The notes beneath the pieces were generated by a model, which was not told the origin of the DNA, made no database searches, and saw only the letters and a list, made by a program, of their open reading frames with translations. This document shows positions 16,835 to 26,298 of a stretch of DNA of 37,561 nt, piece by piece (the stretch's first letter is position 1; each line of letters opens with the position of its first letter). A program made the translations under genes and the position numbers. The DNA lies in contig JADGOI010000009.1 of assembly GCA_017883075.1 (NCBI GenBank), forward strand, positions 1 to 37,561, written 5' to 3'. The stretch is from Acidimicrobiales bacterium. Lineage in GTDB: Bacteria > Actinomycetota > Acidimicrobiia > Acidimicrobiales > RAAP-2.

Positions 16835-17386
16835 ATGACGAATGAATGGGGTCCCCTCGGGGCATTGGCCGGTGAATGGGAGGGCGAGGGAGGACTCGAC
16901 ACGGCGTTCTCACATGCCCAGAACAAAGTGCTCGGCACCCCATACCTCGAGAAGTGCTCGTTGAAGCCGTTCGGGCCGGTCGACAACGGAAGCCAGCACC
17001 TCTATGGCCTCGACTACAGGAGCGCCATGTGGAGAGGCGATGAGGAGAACCCTTTCCACACCGAGGTCGGCTACTGGCTCTGGGACGCAGCGACAGGTGA
17101 GGTCATGCGGGGTTTCGTCGTCCCTCGCGGCATCACGGTGCTCGCCGGAGGCGCTGCCGCCGCCGACGCCAGCGAGTTCATGCTGAAGGCCGCCCAGGGC
17201 GGAGCGCAGTACAACATCGGCGAGAACCTGTACCTCGCGGAGAACGCCAGCACGTTGAGCTATGAGGTGACCATCACCGTGGGCGATGACACCTGGTCCT
17301 ACGACGAGACCACGATGCTGCGAATGAATGAGTTCGACGAGCCGTTCGCACACACCGACCACAACATCCTTCGCCGGGTGGGCTGA
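16835..17386 (+). CDS. Nitrobindin-like heme-binding beta-barrel protein (FABP-like/THAP4 type)
   Basis: The 183-residue protein opens with GPLGALAGEWEGEGG, the GxWxGxG signature (Gly13, Trp15, Gly17) of nitrobindin/THAP4-like beta-barrels. It ends with FAHTDHNILRRV, which has the C-terminal histidine context (His173 or His176) that ligates ferric haem in nitrobindins. Characterised relatives bind haem and react with nitric oxide or peroxynitrite. The middle has the GYWLWDAATGEVMRGF strand block typical of actinobacterial members. No signal peptide is present, so it should be cytoplasmic. The start is well supported by GGAGGTGGGA upstream. Whether this copy binds haem needs the histidine to be confirmed by alignment. 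Confidence 0.75.
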   Translation: MTNEWGPLGALAGEWEGEGGLDTAFSHAQNKVLGTPYLEKCSLKPFGPVDNGSQHLYGLDYRSAMWRGDEENPFHTEVGYWLWDAATGEVMRGFVVPRGITVLAGGAAAADASEFMLKAAQGGAQYNIGENLYLAENASTLSYEVTITVGDDTWSYDETTMLRMNEFDEPFAHTDHNILRRVG

Positions 17387-17590
17387 AACCGGAGCGATCC
17401 CGCGATGGTCGCGCCGCACCTGGCCATCGCGGCCTTGAAGCGTCTCGTCAACTGGCCCAGATCGGCCGCTTGATCTTCCTTGTCCCCACAAGGACGCCGC
17501 GATCGAGCCGCACAACAATGGCTACCCGGTCATAGGTAGGGGACCAACCCCTGGATAGGCTGGGGGCGTTGCCGTCAGAAGGGACCCGAA

Positions 17591-18811
17591 ATGGACTTCG
17601 CATTCTCTCCCAAGGTCGAGGAACTGCGCGGGCGGTTGCTCGACTTCATGGACAGCCACGTCTATCCGGCGGAGCAGGTTCACGCGGAGCAGGTGGCGGC
17701 AGCGGGCAGTCCCTACGCCCACCCGCCCATCATCGAGGAGCTGAAGGCCGAGGCCCGCAGCCGGGGGCTGTGGAACCTCTTCCAGCCCAACGAGAAGTGG
17801 GGGGCCGGGCTGACCAACCTCGAATACGCCCCGCTGGCCGAGGTCACGGGGCGTAGCCCCGCTATCGCTCCCGAGGCGCTCAACTGCTCCGCTCCCGATA
17901 CCGGCAACATGGAGCTGCTGACTGAGTTCGGCACCCCGGTGCAGCAGGACCAATGGCTGGTTCCCCTCCTCGCCGGGGAGATCCGCTCCTGTTTTGGGAT
18001 GACCGAGCCGGATGTGGCCAGCTCGGACGCGACGAACATCCGTAGTCGCATCGAGCGTGACGGCAACCACTACGTCATCAACGGACGCAAGTGGTGGACG
18101 ACGGGGGCCATGAGCGACCGCTGCAAGCTGTGCATCGTCATGGGGGTCACCGACGCCGACGCCGACCCGTACCACCGCCAGAGCATGATCTTGGTCCCCC
18201 TCGATGCCCCTGGCGTCACGGTCCTGCGACCTCTGTCGGTCTTCGGCTACGAGGAGGGCGGAGGGGATGCGGAGGTTCTGTTCGAAAACGTGCGGGTCCC
18301 GGCCACCAACCTGCTCGGTGGGGAGGGCAGTGGCTTCGCTCTTGCCCAGGCCCGACTCGGCCCGGGCCGCCTCCACCACTGCATGCGCTCAATCGGTATG
18401 GCCGAACGGGCGTTCGATCTCATGTGTCAGCGGGCCCAGTCACGGCGGGCGTTCGGCAAGCGGCTGGCCGAACAGGGGGTGGTCGGCGACATGATCGCCG
18501 AGTCACGCATCGAGATAGAGCAAGCCCGCCTGCTCGTGCTCAAAGCGGCGTGGTTGATGGACACCGTGGGCAACAAAGGGGCGCGCATCGAGATCTCGGC
18601 AATCAAGGTCATCGCCCCCCGGGTGGCGTGCCAGGTGATCGATCGGGCTATCCAGGTGCACGGTGGTGCCGGGGTCTGCCAGGACTTCCCCCTGGCGCGG
18701 ATGTTCTCCGTCGCCCGCACCCTGCGCATCGCCGACGGTCCCGACGAGGTGCACAAGATGTCCATCGCCCGCCGCGAGCTTCGCCGGTTCGAAACCGACC
18801 TTTCCAGCTGA
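17591..18811 (+). CDS. Acyl-CoA dehydrogenase, ACAD10/11-like
   Basis: Acyl-CoA dehydrogenases use FAD to introduce a trans-2 double bond in acyl-CoAs and pass electrons to ETF. The 406-residue protein has the flavin/substrate segment [17 protein letters not shown] (about 137-153), the WWTTGA strand, the arginine-rich [16 protein letters not shown] helix and the [17 protein letters not shown] block near the end. The RLHHCMR and IADGPDEVH motifs are characteristic of the ACAD10/11 group rather than short- or medium-chain enzymes. In this group an acidic residue of DGPDEVH (about Asp382) takes the place of the usual YEGT glutamate region. AGAAGGGA precedes the ATG. It stands alone on the plus strand; its CoA partner genes are elsewhere in the window. 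Confidence 0.93.
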   Translation: MDFAFSPKVEELRGRLLDFMDSHVYPAEQVHAEQVAAAGSPYAHPPIIEELKAEARSRGLWNLFQPNEKWGAGLTNLEYAPLAEVTGRSPAIAPEALNCSAPDTGNMELLTEFGTPVQQDQWLVPLLAGEIRSCFGMTEPDVASSDATNIRSRIERDGNHYVINGRKWWTTGAMSDRCKLCIVMGVTDADADPYHRQSMILVPLDAPGVTVLRPLSVFGYEEGGGDAEVLFENVRVPATNLLGGEGSGFALAQARLGPGRLHHCMRSIGMAERAFDLMCQRAQSRRAFGKRLAEQGVVGDMIAESRIEIEQARLLVLKAAWLMDTVGNKGARIEISAIKVIAPRVACQVIDRAIQVHGGAGVCQDFPLARMFSVARTLRIADGPDEVHKMSIARRELRRFETDLSS

Positions 18812-18955
18812 TCGATTCAGGTCTCGGCGCTGTTGGAGCAGTTCGCCACCGATTGAGCGGATGACGAGGGGGCCGTGACGAAGTGATCGACCAGGTCGAC
18901 GCCGGGACTCCGCCCCCCCGCAGCGCACGCCGTTCTCGGACGGGTGCGATTCCTG

Positions 18956-19411
18956 TCACAAGGCGCGGTGGGTGATGCGTCGCCCGGAAATGACCGGAGA
19001 CGCGATGGCGACCCAGTGGTCTTTTGCTCCGCCACCCCACGGTACGAGTTCACGTGCCCGGATGTGCTCGGACCAAGTGTCCGGAGCATCGGTGATCTCC
19101 TCACCAATGCCTTGTACGAGGACGCTCCACCCTTCTCGGTAGAACAGATCAATTGATTCGATCTCAAAGGCCACGTGACCGTGCGTGGCCCAGGTGAGCT
19201 TGGTGCCGGGATCGGTCCGGAAGACCACTGTTCGCCCTTCGAGGATGTAGTTGACGGGAAAGATGAGTGGCTGGTTGTCACGGACGACGGCGATGCATCC
19301 AACCGAGCGGCAGCCGAGTAGCTCAAGGCACTTGTCCTCGGGGAGCACTTCCAACGTGTTCACGGTGGGAATGCTACTTCCCGACCAGGAGTCGTGGCCG
19401 GCTGCTGGCAT
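18956..19411 (-). CDS. PPOX-class (pyridoxamine 5'-phosphate oxidase-like) flavin-binding protein
   Basis: The 151-residue protein shows the split-barrel pattern of the Pyridox_ox_2-type family: LPEDKCLELLGCRSVGCIAV, then PLIFPVNYILEGRTVVFRTD, then KLTWATHGHVAFEIESID and WSVLVQGIGEEI. Small actinobacterial members bind FMN, F420 or haem and act as reductases or sensors; the ligand here cannot be told from sequence alone. I chose ATG 19411 because GGAGG sits eight bases upstream, within an overlapping in-frame ATG at 19426. An in-frame GTG at 19363 starts nearer the conserved domain and is a second option. The neighbours on both sides run on the other strand, so it is a single-gene unit. Confidence 0.85.
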   Translation of the reverse strand: MPAAGHDSWSGSSIPTVNTLEVLPEDKCLELLGCRSVGCIAVVRDNQPLIFPVNYILEGRTVVFRTDPGTKLTWATHGHVAFEIESIDLFYREGWSVLVQGIGEEITDAPDTWSEHIRARELVPWGGGAKDHWVAIASPVISGRRITHRAL

Positions 19412-19662
19412 CGTGTGGGCCTCCATCGGTCGGGTGACGCTCGCCGCACCTCGTCGATACGCCAGCAGTCGGTTGCACTCGTCAACTGGTCGGCTGTGGC
19501 GTGCTGGCCGGCATTGCGCGCCGCTCGCCTGGCCGGACCCGCACACCGAGCAGGTTTCGAGGTTTCCGCTCGGGTTCGGCTGCCCGGGCCGGGACTGCCA
19601 GTCACGGGCGATCGCGAAGGGATAGCCTGGGCACCGGGTGCCGGGTCCTTCAGGAGGAACGA

Positions 19663-20271
19663 ATGAGCGAATCTCTCACCAAGCCACGTGCCAAGTTCCA
19701 CTCGATGGACGAGGGCACCAAAGCCGACTGGGACATCATCGCCACCGAGGCCATGTATGCCGCCGTCGGGCTACCGGATCGGGTGCTGGATCACCTCCGG
19801 TTGTTGGGTGGGGACTACGGGGGCTTCGCCGTCGATCGACTCGAACACAGCCTGCAGACCGCCACCCGCGCCCAACGCGCCGGGCGCGACGACGAGTACG
19901 TGTTTTGCGCTCTCCTGCACGACATCGGCGACACGCTCGGATCGTTCAACCACGCGGACATCGCCGCGGCAGTAGTGAAGCCGTTCGTGAGCGAGCAGAA
20001 CCATTGGATGGTCGAGAAGCACGGGATCTTTCAGGGATACTTCTTCTTCCACCATCTCGGTCTCGACCGCGACTCCCGTGAGCAGTTCCGGGGGAACGAG
20101 TACTTCGACTACACCGCCGAGTTCTGTGCCGAATACGACCAGCCGGCCTTCGATCCCGCTTATGACACGATGCCGCTCGAACACTTTGAGCCGCTGCTGC
20201 GCCAGATGATGGCGGCGCCTCGATCCAGCATCTACGTAAAGGATCCTGGCGCGGAGCTCGCTCCCACCTGA
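19663..20271 (+). CDS. HD-domain protein, PhnZ-like (possible diiron oxygenase)
   Basis: The 202-residue protein has an HD-type metal site: LEHS (His62), LLHDIGD (His86-Asp87), FNHAD (His97), EKHG (His120) and FFHH (His130 or His131). The extra histidines, the LLHDIGD pattern and the overall size resemble PhnZ and inositol-oxygenase-like mixed-valence diiron oxygenases rather than nucleotide phosphohydrolases. PhnZ itself cleaves a C-P bond, but many relatives have unknown substrates, and no phosphonate genes are seen here. The segment [21 protein letters not shown] is strongly aromatic and probably lines the substrate pocket. The ATG is placed by a perfect AGGAGGA seven bases upstream. It appears to be a single-gene unit, with minus-strand genes on both sides. 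Confidence 0.8.
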   Translation: MSESLTKPRAKFHSMDEGTKADWDIIATEAMYAAVGLPDRVLDHLRLLGGDYGGFAVDRLEHSLQTATRAQRAGRDDEYVFCALLHDIGDTLGSFNHADIAAAVVKPFVSEQNHWMVEKHGIFQGYFFFHHLGLDRDSREQFRGNEYFDYTAEFCAEYDQPAFDPAYDTMPLEHFEPLLRQMMAAPRSSIYVKDPGAELAPT

Positions 20272-20380
20272 TCTGCGCTCCAGGCTCATCCGACGAAGCC
20301 CCAGCAGGGCCCTGAGCCCTGACCCCAGAGCCATCGTGGCTCTCCGTGCCCGGTTCTACCCCGTGCGATCCGACATGGGG

Positions 20381-21484
20381 TCAGCCGACGCTATGCAGGG
20401 AGGGGACACCCGTTCGGGATCCCGAGGTGGTAGCGGCTGTGCGCGCCGCCGGTCGGCCGTTGAGCAATCGCCACCGTTCCTCGACCTGCTCGAGAAAGCC
20501 GAGCCCGACATCGAGGTAGCGGAGAACCTCTGATTGGCCCTGGGGACGAGCGAACATCCAGGCGTGACCGCCGGGAACCCACTGCACCTTCATGCCGGAA
20601 AGTACTGCGAACTCATCGGCCGTTTCGCGGTTGACGATCCGGTCGAATACCCCCCAGATGGGGAGGACCGGGATGTCACCTTGCTCGGCAATGGCCTCCA
20701 CCTCGGCCCGCAGATCCATGTCCAGCAGCATGCTGCCCACCGGCAGGGTCCGACCGATCGCCCGGATATTGCGTCGGGCATCGGGGAGCAGGGAGCGAAC
20801 GGTGGAGTACATGCGACCCACGAAGAAGTCGGGGCCTTCAACCAGCAAGGAGAAGGCGAAGTCGGCGAGGGCGGCGATCTCCGGTGCGATCGGGGCCAAC
20901 AGGGTGGGGATCAGCCCATGCCGCTGTTTCCACGCCGGCGTGCCGACACCGTCGCGGTAGATGATTCCGAGGGTGAGTTCGGGGTGGGTGGCAGCGTACT
21001 GGACCGCCACCGCACCGCCCATCGAATGCCCGAGGACCACCGCGGGACCGGCTCCGACATGGTCGACGATGGCGGTGATCTGTTCTGCCAAATCCGCCAT
21101 GGAAACATGGCCCCATTCGAGCGGATCACTGCCGCCGAATCCGGGGAGGCTGGGCGTGATGATCCTCCAACCGAGGGTCTCGGCCAACCGGGCACTCTCT
21201 CGCCAGTACATCCCGCCGCCGGCAAAGAAGCCGTGCAGGTTGATGGCCCACACCGGCGGGCTCCCACCACCGTCGGGCCCGACAACCTTCTCGTTGTCCG
21301 ACACCGCAAAGCGCAACTGGCGTCCGTCCACCGAAATGGCTCCGGGCACCATACGGACGCTGGACTTCATCGACCGTCGGAGCGCCTTGGGGAAACTGGT
21401 GGCCGGAATCCGGTCGGGGTGGCGCCGTGCCGTGGTTCGCAGTCCAGCCACCGTGGCAGATCGGGAGGTGGAGCTGTCACTCAT
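20381..21484 (-). CDS. Alpha/beta hydrolase
   Basis: The 367-residue protein is an alpha/beta-hydrolase-fold enzyme with the nucleophile elbow GHSMGG (Ser154), an acid in WGVFDRIVN (Asp281) and the catalytic histidine in GGHAWMF (His307). The oxyanion-hole segment NLHGFFAGG lies at 82-90. Such enzymes hydrolyse esters, lactones or C-C bonds; the substrate cannot be named. About 45 basic, low-complexity residues precede the fold, and about 30 Ala/Thr/Ser-rich residues trail it. It starts 42 bp after the nitronate monooxygenase stop, on the same strand, and is the last member of a probable MarR-MFS-NMO-hydrolase unit. Confidence 0.88.
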   Translation of the reverse strand: MSDSSTSRSATVAGLRTTARRHPDRIPATSFPKALRRSMKSSVRMVPGAISVDGRQLRFAVSDNEKVVGPDGGGSPPVWAINLHGFFAGGGMYWRESARLAETLGWRIITPSLPGFGGSDPLEWGHVSMADLAEQITAIVDHVGAGPAVVLGHSMGGAVAVQYAATHPELTLGIIYRDGVGTPAWKQRHGLIPTLLAPIAPEIAALADFAFSLLVEGPDFFVGRMYSTVRSLLPDARRNIRAIGRTLPVGSMLLDMDLRAEVEAIAEQGDIPVLPIWGVFDRIVNRETADEFAVLSGMKVQWVPGGHAWMFARPQGQSEVLRYLDVGLGFLEQVEERWRLLNGRPAARTAATTSGSRTGVPSLHSVG

Positions 21485-21526
21485 GGTGACCTGGACAATA
21501 GCCGTCGACCACCCGCTCCCCGGTGA

Positions 21527-22510
21527 TCAAGAGGCTCCTTGGGCCCCGATGATCTGGCCCATGCGGCTGAGCACCATGGTGGCATCCTCGACAATCTGTG
21601 CAACCAGCGTGGCGGCGGGAATCAGTGTTCGGATGGCCCCCACCCCCTGCCCGGTCGGGTAGCACTCGCGGTGCGGATCGATGTCCGGTGTGTCTTCGCC
21701 TCCACCCAGGTGGAACGTCCCGTCGGTGATCGATCGCCCGAGTTGCCCGGGGAAGGCGGTGAGCTCACCGGGGTTGTTCTCGAAGAAGGCGGTGTACTCA
21801 TTCCGTATCACCCGCATCGTCTTTCCCGAGTACGCCCGACTCACCACCGTGCCGTCTTCTGCGGTATTGATGAGCGCATCCTTGTACCCGGAAACCCCGT
21901 GGGCCTCAGGAGTGGCGATGAAGCGGGTCCCGATCCACACGCCATCGGCACCGAGTGCCAGTGCCGCCGCCAATCCCCGGCCGTCGAAGATCCCCCCCGC
22001 CGCCACAACGGGAACTTGGCCACCCACCGCGTCGACCACCTGGGGAACCAACGGCATCGTGGCCACCGTGCCGGTATGCCCGCCAGCCTCGGTGCCCTGG
22101 GCAACCACGATGTCACACCCAGCGTCGACGGCCCGACGGGCGTGATCGACCTTGCCGCACATATTGACCACCAACAGCCCGCGGCGGTGGCAAAGGTCCA
22201 CCACATCACTGGGAACCCCCAGCCCGGCCACGAAGACAGTGGCGCCACCTTCGATGATCTGTTCCACCTGAGCCTCCATGCCCCCGGGCATGGCCGTCAA
22301 GAGGTCGACGCCGAAAGGCTTCGAGGTGGTCTCCCGCACCTCTTTCATCTCGGCCACCATGCGGTCGGGGCCCATGGTGGAGGCACCGAGGCAACCGAAC
22401 CCACCGGCTTCGGACACCGCGGCCACCAAGGGGGCGTAGGCAACGCCACCCATGCCGGCCAACATCACCGGGTGTTCGATTCCGAGCATTTCGGTCAGCC
22501 GTGTCTGCAT
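21527..22510 (-). CDS. Nitronate monooxygenase (2-nitropropane dioxygenase family)
   Basis: These FMN-dependent TIM-barrel enzymes oxidise alkyl nitronates such as propionate 3-nitronate. Many relatives are annotated this way without proof, and enoyl-reductase-like roles also occur. The 327-residue product starts LTEMLGIEHPVMLAGMGGVA and has the FMN/active-site block VVAQGTEAGGHTG, with the catalytic His145. It then has the phosphate-binding PVVAAGGIFDGRGLAAALALGADGVWIGTRF segment. GAGGAG lies seven bases before the ATG. The gene follows the efflux pump by about 120 bp and precedes an alpha/beta hydrolase, all leftward, so they may handle one toxic compound together. Confidence 0.9.
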   Translation of the reverse strand: MQTRLTEMLGIEHPVMLAGMGGVAYAPLVAAVSEAGGFGCLGASTMGPDRMVAEMKEVRETTSKPFGVDLLTAMPGGMEAQVEQIIEGGATVFVAGLGVPSDVVDLCHRRGLLVVNMCGKVDHARRAVDAGCDIVVAQGTEAGGHTGTVATMPLVPQVVDAVGGQVPVVAAGGIFDGRGLAAALALGADGVWIGTRFIATPEAHGVSGYKDALINTAEDGTVVSRAYSGKTMRVIRNEYTAFFENNPGELTAFPGQLGRSITDGTFHLGGGEDTPDIDPHRECYPTGQGVGAIRTLIPAATLVAQIVEDATMVLSRMGQIIGAQGAS

Positions 22511-22633
22511 CAGTGACTCCTCTGTAGTGACGCTGCACTGTAGATCTCGCTTTGGAAGACCGCGAACAACCTGGCTGATGGCCCGTCAGCGTCGAACTTG
22601 GTCAACGGGCGTCGGCCCCGCCGATGAGGCGGG

Positions 22634-24244
22634 TCAACCGGCAGGGGCGGCGGCCGCAGGGGCCGGCGCGGTAGCCCCTGATCCCGGTCCACCCGTCGGT
22701 CCCGCTCCCGGCGTGCCGGAGGCATGATCGATCACGAAATCGCGCTGGCGCACCAGAGCGAATGCCGCCACCGATCCGGCGAAGGAGACCACCGTGGAGA
22801 TGATCATGAGGTGGTTGAAGGTAGAAGTGAACCCGACCTGGTAGGCGTGGAGCAGCGCGTGGCGGACAGCGGGCACCGGAATGTTGGCGGCGGCCTGCCG
22901 TACCCCGCCTTCGGTGATGGCCTGGTTGAGGCGGGCCCCACCCTGGATGATCACCTGGTGACCACTGGCCGATCCGGCCAGGGTGCTGAGCGTCTTTGAT
23001 TGAACCTGACTCTGGTACACGGCGCCGAGCCCGGCGATACCGGTGGCGATCCCCACTTGCCGGAACGTGTTGGCCGACCCTGAAGCCATGCCGCTGCGCT
23101 CGTGCGGCACCACAGCCACCGAGGCCGCCGCCATCACCGGGTTGGCGATTCCCATGCCGAGACCGGCCACGATGAAACCGGGCAAGAGAACCGTCCAGGT
23201 GGAGTCGGCGGCAGTGTTGGCCATCAAGAGGCAGCCGATCGACACCATCAGCATTCCCAGCCCCATCAGGTACCGGGACCGAACCCGTACCGTCAGCTTT
23301 CCCGCCACCGGTGCGATCACAAATGCCAGCAGGGTGATGGGGAGGAAGCGGACCCCGGCGGCGAGCGGGCCGTACCCGAGGACGTCCTGTAAGTAGAGCG
23401 TCTGGTACAGGAACATGGCGAAGATCGACGCGGAGATGGCGAAGGAGGCGAAGGAAACGCCGACCATGGCCGGCCGACGGAAGAGCGAGAGGTCGAGCAT
23501 GGGGTCCTTCTGCCGTAGCTCAGCCGCCAGAAAGACAACCATCAGCACACCGGACCCGATGAGCATTCCTACGATGGTGGTGCTCGACCATCCTTCGCTG
23601 TTGCCCCGGACCAGCGCGAAGACCAACAGAAACAGCGAGACGGAAAACGAGATCACGCCAATCCAGTCGATGCGTCGGGTGTTCGGGTCCTTCGACTCCT
23701 CGATACGGGTCAGGGTGGTGAAGATGGCCACCGCCCCGATCGGGAGGTTGACGAAGAAGATCCACCGCCATCCGATGCCGCTGGTGATGATGCCGCCGAT
23801 GAGGGGGCCGACTGCCACCGCCCCCCCGATCACCGCACCGTAGATCCCGAAGGCGGTGCCACGGTCCCTGCCCCGGAAAGCCTGGGCGATCAGGGCCAAC
23901 GAGGTGGCGAACATGACCGCGCCGCCGAGACCCTGAGCTCCGCGGGACAGATTGAGCATGAGCGCCGATGTCGAGAGCCCGCACACCAACGACGACACGG
24001 AGAACACGCCGAGCCCGATGGCGAAGACCTCCCGACGGCCGAACATGTCCCCGACCACGCCAGCGGTGAGAAGAAATGCGGCCAAGGTGAGGGAGTAGGC
24101 ATCGATCACCCATTGGAGATCGGTGAAACTCGAATGCAAGGACTGCTGGATGTCGGGGAGTGCGACATTCACAACTGTGATGTCCAACAGGAGCATGAAC
24201 GTTCCCGTGCACACGGCGATAAGGGTCCACCACTTCTTATCCAT
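22634..24244 (-). CDS. MFS drug efflux transporter, DHA2 (EmrB/QacA) type
   Basis: DHA2 pumps have 14 membrane helices and export drugs or lipophilic compounds using the proton gradient. The 536-residue protein shows TM1 with the LLDITVVNVALPDIQ motif (the DHA2 D-x-T-V-V-N-V-A-L-P signature), motif A as GDMFGRRE, motif C as GGAVAVGPLIGG and a long second half with matching helices. The last 30 residues are a Gly/Pro/Ala-rich tail. The ATG at 24244 begins at MDKKWW, directly before TM1, and has AAGGCGG upstream. Codons farther up overlap the MarR gene. It follows marR by 16 bp, the usual arrangement of a regulator and the pump it controls. Confidence 0.93.
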   Translation of the reverse strand: MDKKWWTLIAVCTGTFMLLLDITVVNVALPDIQQSLHSSFTDLQWVIDAYSLTLAAFLLTAGVVGDMFGRREVFAIGLGVFSVSSLVCGLSTSALMLNLSRGAQGLGGAVMFATSLALIAQAFRGRDRGTAFGIYGAVIGGAVAVGPLIGGIITSGIGWRWIFFVNLPIGAVAIFTTLTRIEESKDPNTRRIDWIGVISFSVSLFLLVFALVRGNSEGWSSTTIVGMLIGSGVLMVVFLAAELRQKDPMLDLSLFRRPAMVGVSFASFAISASIFAMFLYQTLYLQDVLGYGPLAAGVRFLPITLLAFVIAPVAGKLTVRVRSRYLMGLGMLMVSIGCLLMANTAADSTWTVLLPGFIVAGLGMGIANPVMAAASVAVVPHERSGMASGSANTFRQVGIATGIAGLGAVYQSQVQSKTLSTLAGSASGHQVIIQGGARLNQAITEGGVRQAAANIPVPAVRHALLHAYQVGFTSTFNHLMIISTVVSFAGSVAAFALVRQRDFVIDHASGTPGAGPTGGPGSGATAPAPAAAAPAG

Positions 24245-24260
24245 CACGCCGCCTTTTGAT

Positions 24261-24821
24261 TCATCGGGGTGTCGTCGGGAGGTCATGGCTCGGAGGCTCA
24301 CACCGGCGTACGTCCCACGCGTCGTGAGCGGCCAGCAACTTCTGCAGAACTCGTCGCAGCGTCTCGTGATCATCGCCATCGAGATGCTCACCGAAGGCGG
24401 AGGTGACTCCGGCCAAGAAGATCGGCCTCGATCGCACCAGGGCGGATCGGCCGGTAGGGGTCAAGACGGCGAACACCAACCGCCGATCGATGGACGATGG
24501 CTCGCGCTCCACCAGTCCCCCGGCCGCCATGCGGCCGACCAATCTCGAGCACCCGCTCTTCGAAGCCAGAAGCATGTCGGCCAGGCCAGCCATGCGGAGT
24601 CGACCGCCGGGGGCCAGGCTGAGGCGATAGAGCACCTCGTGTTGGGCCAAAGTGATGCCGGCGGAGACGCGGAGGTGGCGGTCGAGGTTCTCCGTCAGCA
24701 GCGACCGGGCAAAGCACAGATTGAGGAAGCCGGCAACGTGGTCGCGCACTTCGGAAGTGGTTGGATCGTCGGCGAAGAGTTGATAGAACGGGATATCGCC
24801 GCTATCGGGGCTTCCGGCCAC
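24261..24821 (-). CDS. MarR family transcriptional regulator
   Basis: MarR proteins are dimeric winged-helix repressors that are released by small aromatic or drug-like ligands. The 186-residue product has the typical helix set: ITLAQHEVLYRL (the scaffold helix), LRMAGLADMLLASKSGCSRLV (recognition helix) and EREPSSIDRRLVFAVLTPTG (wing). The start is uncertain: GTG 24821 has GGGGAG close by, while GTG 24905 and TTG 24965 extend the frame through a stretch that looks non-coding. It lies 16 bp before the MFS pump gene on the same strand and probably controls its own operon. A short imperfect palindrome (ATGT-TG-ACAT, 24912-24921) upstream could be its operator. Confidence 0.88.
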   Translation of the reverse strand: MAGSPDSGDIPFYQLFADDPTTSEVRDHVAGFLNLCFARSLLTENLDRHLRVSAGITLAQHEVLYRLSLAPGGRLRMAGLADMLLASKSGCSRLVGRMAAGGLVEREPSSIDRRLVFAVLTPTGRSALVRSRPIFLAGVTSAFGEHLDGDDHETLRRVLQKLLAAHDAWDVRRCEPPSHDLPTTPR

Positions 24822-24974
24822 GGACTCCCCGGCTGCGCATCCGCCCAGGTTGCCGCCATTCGGGTTCGCCCGGACTCCTGTCCGGTCTGCGGGGCGACCG
24901 GTCACGGCAGAATGTTGACATGGCAACGACCTTCGGGTCAAAGGGACGTCGCCGGGGGAGTGCAAGGTAGGCGA

Positions 24975-26291
24975 CTACCCGGTCCCGTAGGTGGTTCCGC
25001 GGTTGGCCGCGGTGGCCCCCGACACTGCCAACTCGGCAGCTACCGCGGTGATATCGGCGGCCAGGTCGTCGGCTACTGCGGCGTGACCGGCGTGCACGGT
25101 GGCGTGCAGGCTGTCGGGCGGAGACTGTCGGTCGAAGTACCAGCCTCCCCGATCGGCCAGATGGTCACCCAGGGCGAAGGTGTCGATGCCCCCCACGGCC
25201 GACCCGGCTTGAGCCGGTTCGCCCCCGAAGGCGAACACGGTGGCGTCGGGGTCTCCCCGGACGGCCAGGCCTGGAGCCCGCTCGATGGCACCGCGAATGG
25301 TGGTGGCAGCGCCCCAGGTGTCCTCGGCCAACCGCAGATAGCCGTCGTTCCCCAGGTAGTGGAGGACCGCCCACCCGGCCGCGATCGGACCGGCCGGCCG
25401 GGTGCCGGCCATCGAAGGAGAGCCGTAGAGGCCGCCCAACCAATTGCTGGTGATGAACGGCTGGAACCGGGCCAACTCGCGGGTGCGGTAGAGCACCACC
25501 GATACCCCCTTGGACCCGTAGCCGTACTTGTGGAGGTCAGCCGAGATGGAGGTGACGCCGGGAACCGACAGGTCCCACCGTCTGGCCACGTGGCCGAGTT
25601 GTCCGAGGAACGGCAGGATGAAACCACCCATGCATGCATCCACATGGCACAGGATCCCGCGTTCGGAGGCCAGTGCGGCCAGCTCAGGGATCGGATCGAT
25701 TACGCCCTGGGGATAGGAGGGGGCTGAGCCGACAACGAGCACCGTGTTGTCATCGATGGCATCGGCCATGGCATCCAGGTCGGCCCGGAAGTCGAGTCCC
25801 ACCGGCACACGGCGGGACTCGACATCGAAGTAGTGAGCCGCCTTCTCGAAAGCGGCATGGCCGCTGGTGGCCAACACCATGTTCGGGCGTTCGATGGGCC
25901 GGTCCGACGCCCGGCCCCAGTCCCGGGCGGTCTTGGTCGCCTGCAGTAGCGATTCGGTTCCCCCTGAGGTCAGGTACCCACCCACGTCGCCGGTCCTGTC
26001 CGCGGCCACCTGGTCGGCACCGAGCAGTCCGGCGGTGATGGTGACGATGTCGTGCTGCATCCAACCCAGGCTGGGGAACACCATGGTATTGAGGGCGTTC
26101 TCCGCCGAGAACAGGTTGGAGGCTCGTTGGAGGAGGTCATGGACGGCATCGCCGGCGGAGTAGACGAGGCTGAAGACCCGGCCACCCTTCCAATCGCGGT
26201 CGTCGGCCCGGAGTTCGCCCATGCGGGCCAGTACGGTGTCCGCATCCGCACCGTGGGCCGGAAGCCGGTTGTCGGGGAATACGGTGGCCAT
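24975..26291 (-). CDS. PLP-dependent lyase, sphingosine-1-phosphate lyase-like
   Basis: This 438-residue protein closely follows the sphingosine-1-phosphate lyase branch of group II PLP decarboxylases. The motifs run in order: NALNTMVFPSLGWMQHDIV (67-85), SGGTESLLQATK (109-120), TSGHAAFEKAA with the PLP-stacking His145, QGVIDPIPELAAL, HVDACMGGF with the pyridine-binding Asp218, and SADLHKYGYGSKG with the Schiff-base Lys255. A TRPAGPIAAGWA block follows. Known relatives split phosphorylated long-chain bases into an aldehyde and phosphoethanolamine. The eukaryotic N-terminal membrane anchor is absent, so it is soluble. It starts seven bases after the stop of an ABC permease gene and clearly belongs to that operon. 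The true substrate is unknown; other phosphorylated amino alcohols or amino acids are possible. Confidence 0.88.
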   Translation of the reverse strand: MATVFPDNRLPAHGADADTVLARMGELRADDRDWKGGRVFSLVYSAGDAVHDLLQRASNLFSAENALNTMVFPSLGWMQHDIVTITAGLLGADQVAADRTGDVGGYLTSGGTESLLQATKTARDWGRASDRPIERPNMVLATSGHAAFEKAAHYFDVESRRVPVGLDFRADLDAMADAIDDNTVLVVGSAPSYPQGVIDPIPELAALASERGILCHVDACMGGFILPFLGQLGHVARRWDLSVPGVTSISADLHKYGYGSKGVSVVLYRTRELARFQPFITSNWLGGLYGSPSMAGTRPAGPIAAGWAVLHYLGNDGYLRLAEDTWGAATTIRGAIERAPGLAVRGDPDATVFAFGGEPAQAGSAVGGIDTFALGDHLADRGGWYFDRQSPPDSLHATVHAGHAAVADDLAADITAVAAELAVSGATAANRGTTYGTG

Positions 26292-26298
26292 CGCCGGT

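Noticed and set aside
19353-19360. AACGTGTT, resembling the core of a KstR operator
   Set aside because: It lies inside the PPOX coding region rather than at a promoter, and the outer bases do not match the extended consensus, so chance is more likely.
24913-24920. TTGACA on the plus strand upstream of marR, looking like a -35 box
   Set aside because: No matching -10 box or rightward gene follows; the genes here run leftward.
24123-25727. A 534-codon plus-strand open frame over the MarR and PLP lyase genes
   Set aside because: It has low-complexity composition, no family motif, and lies opposite well-supported genes.
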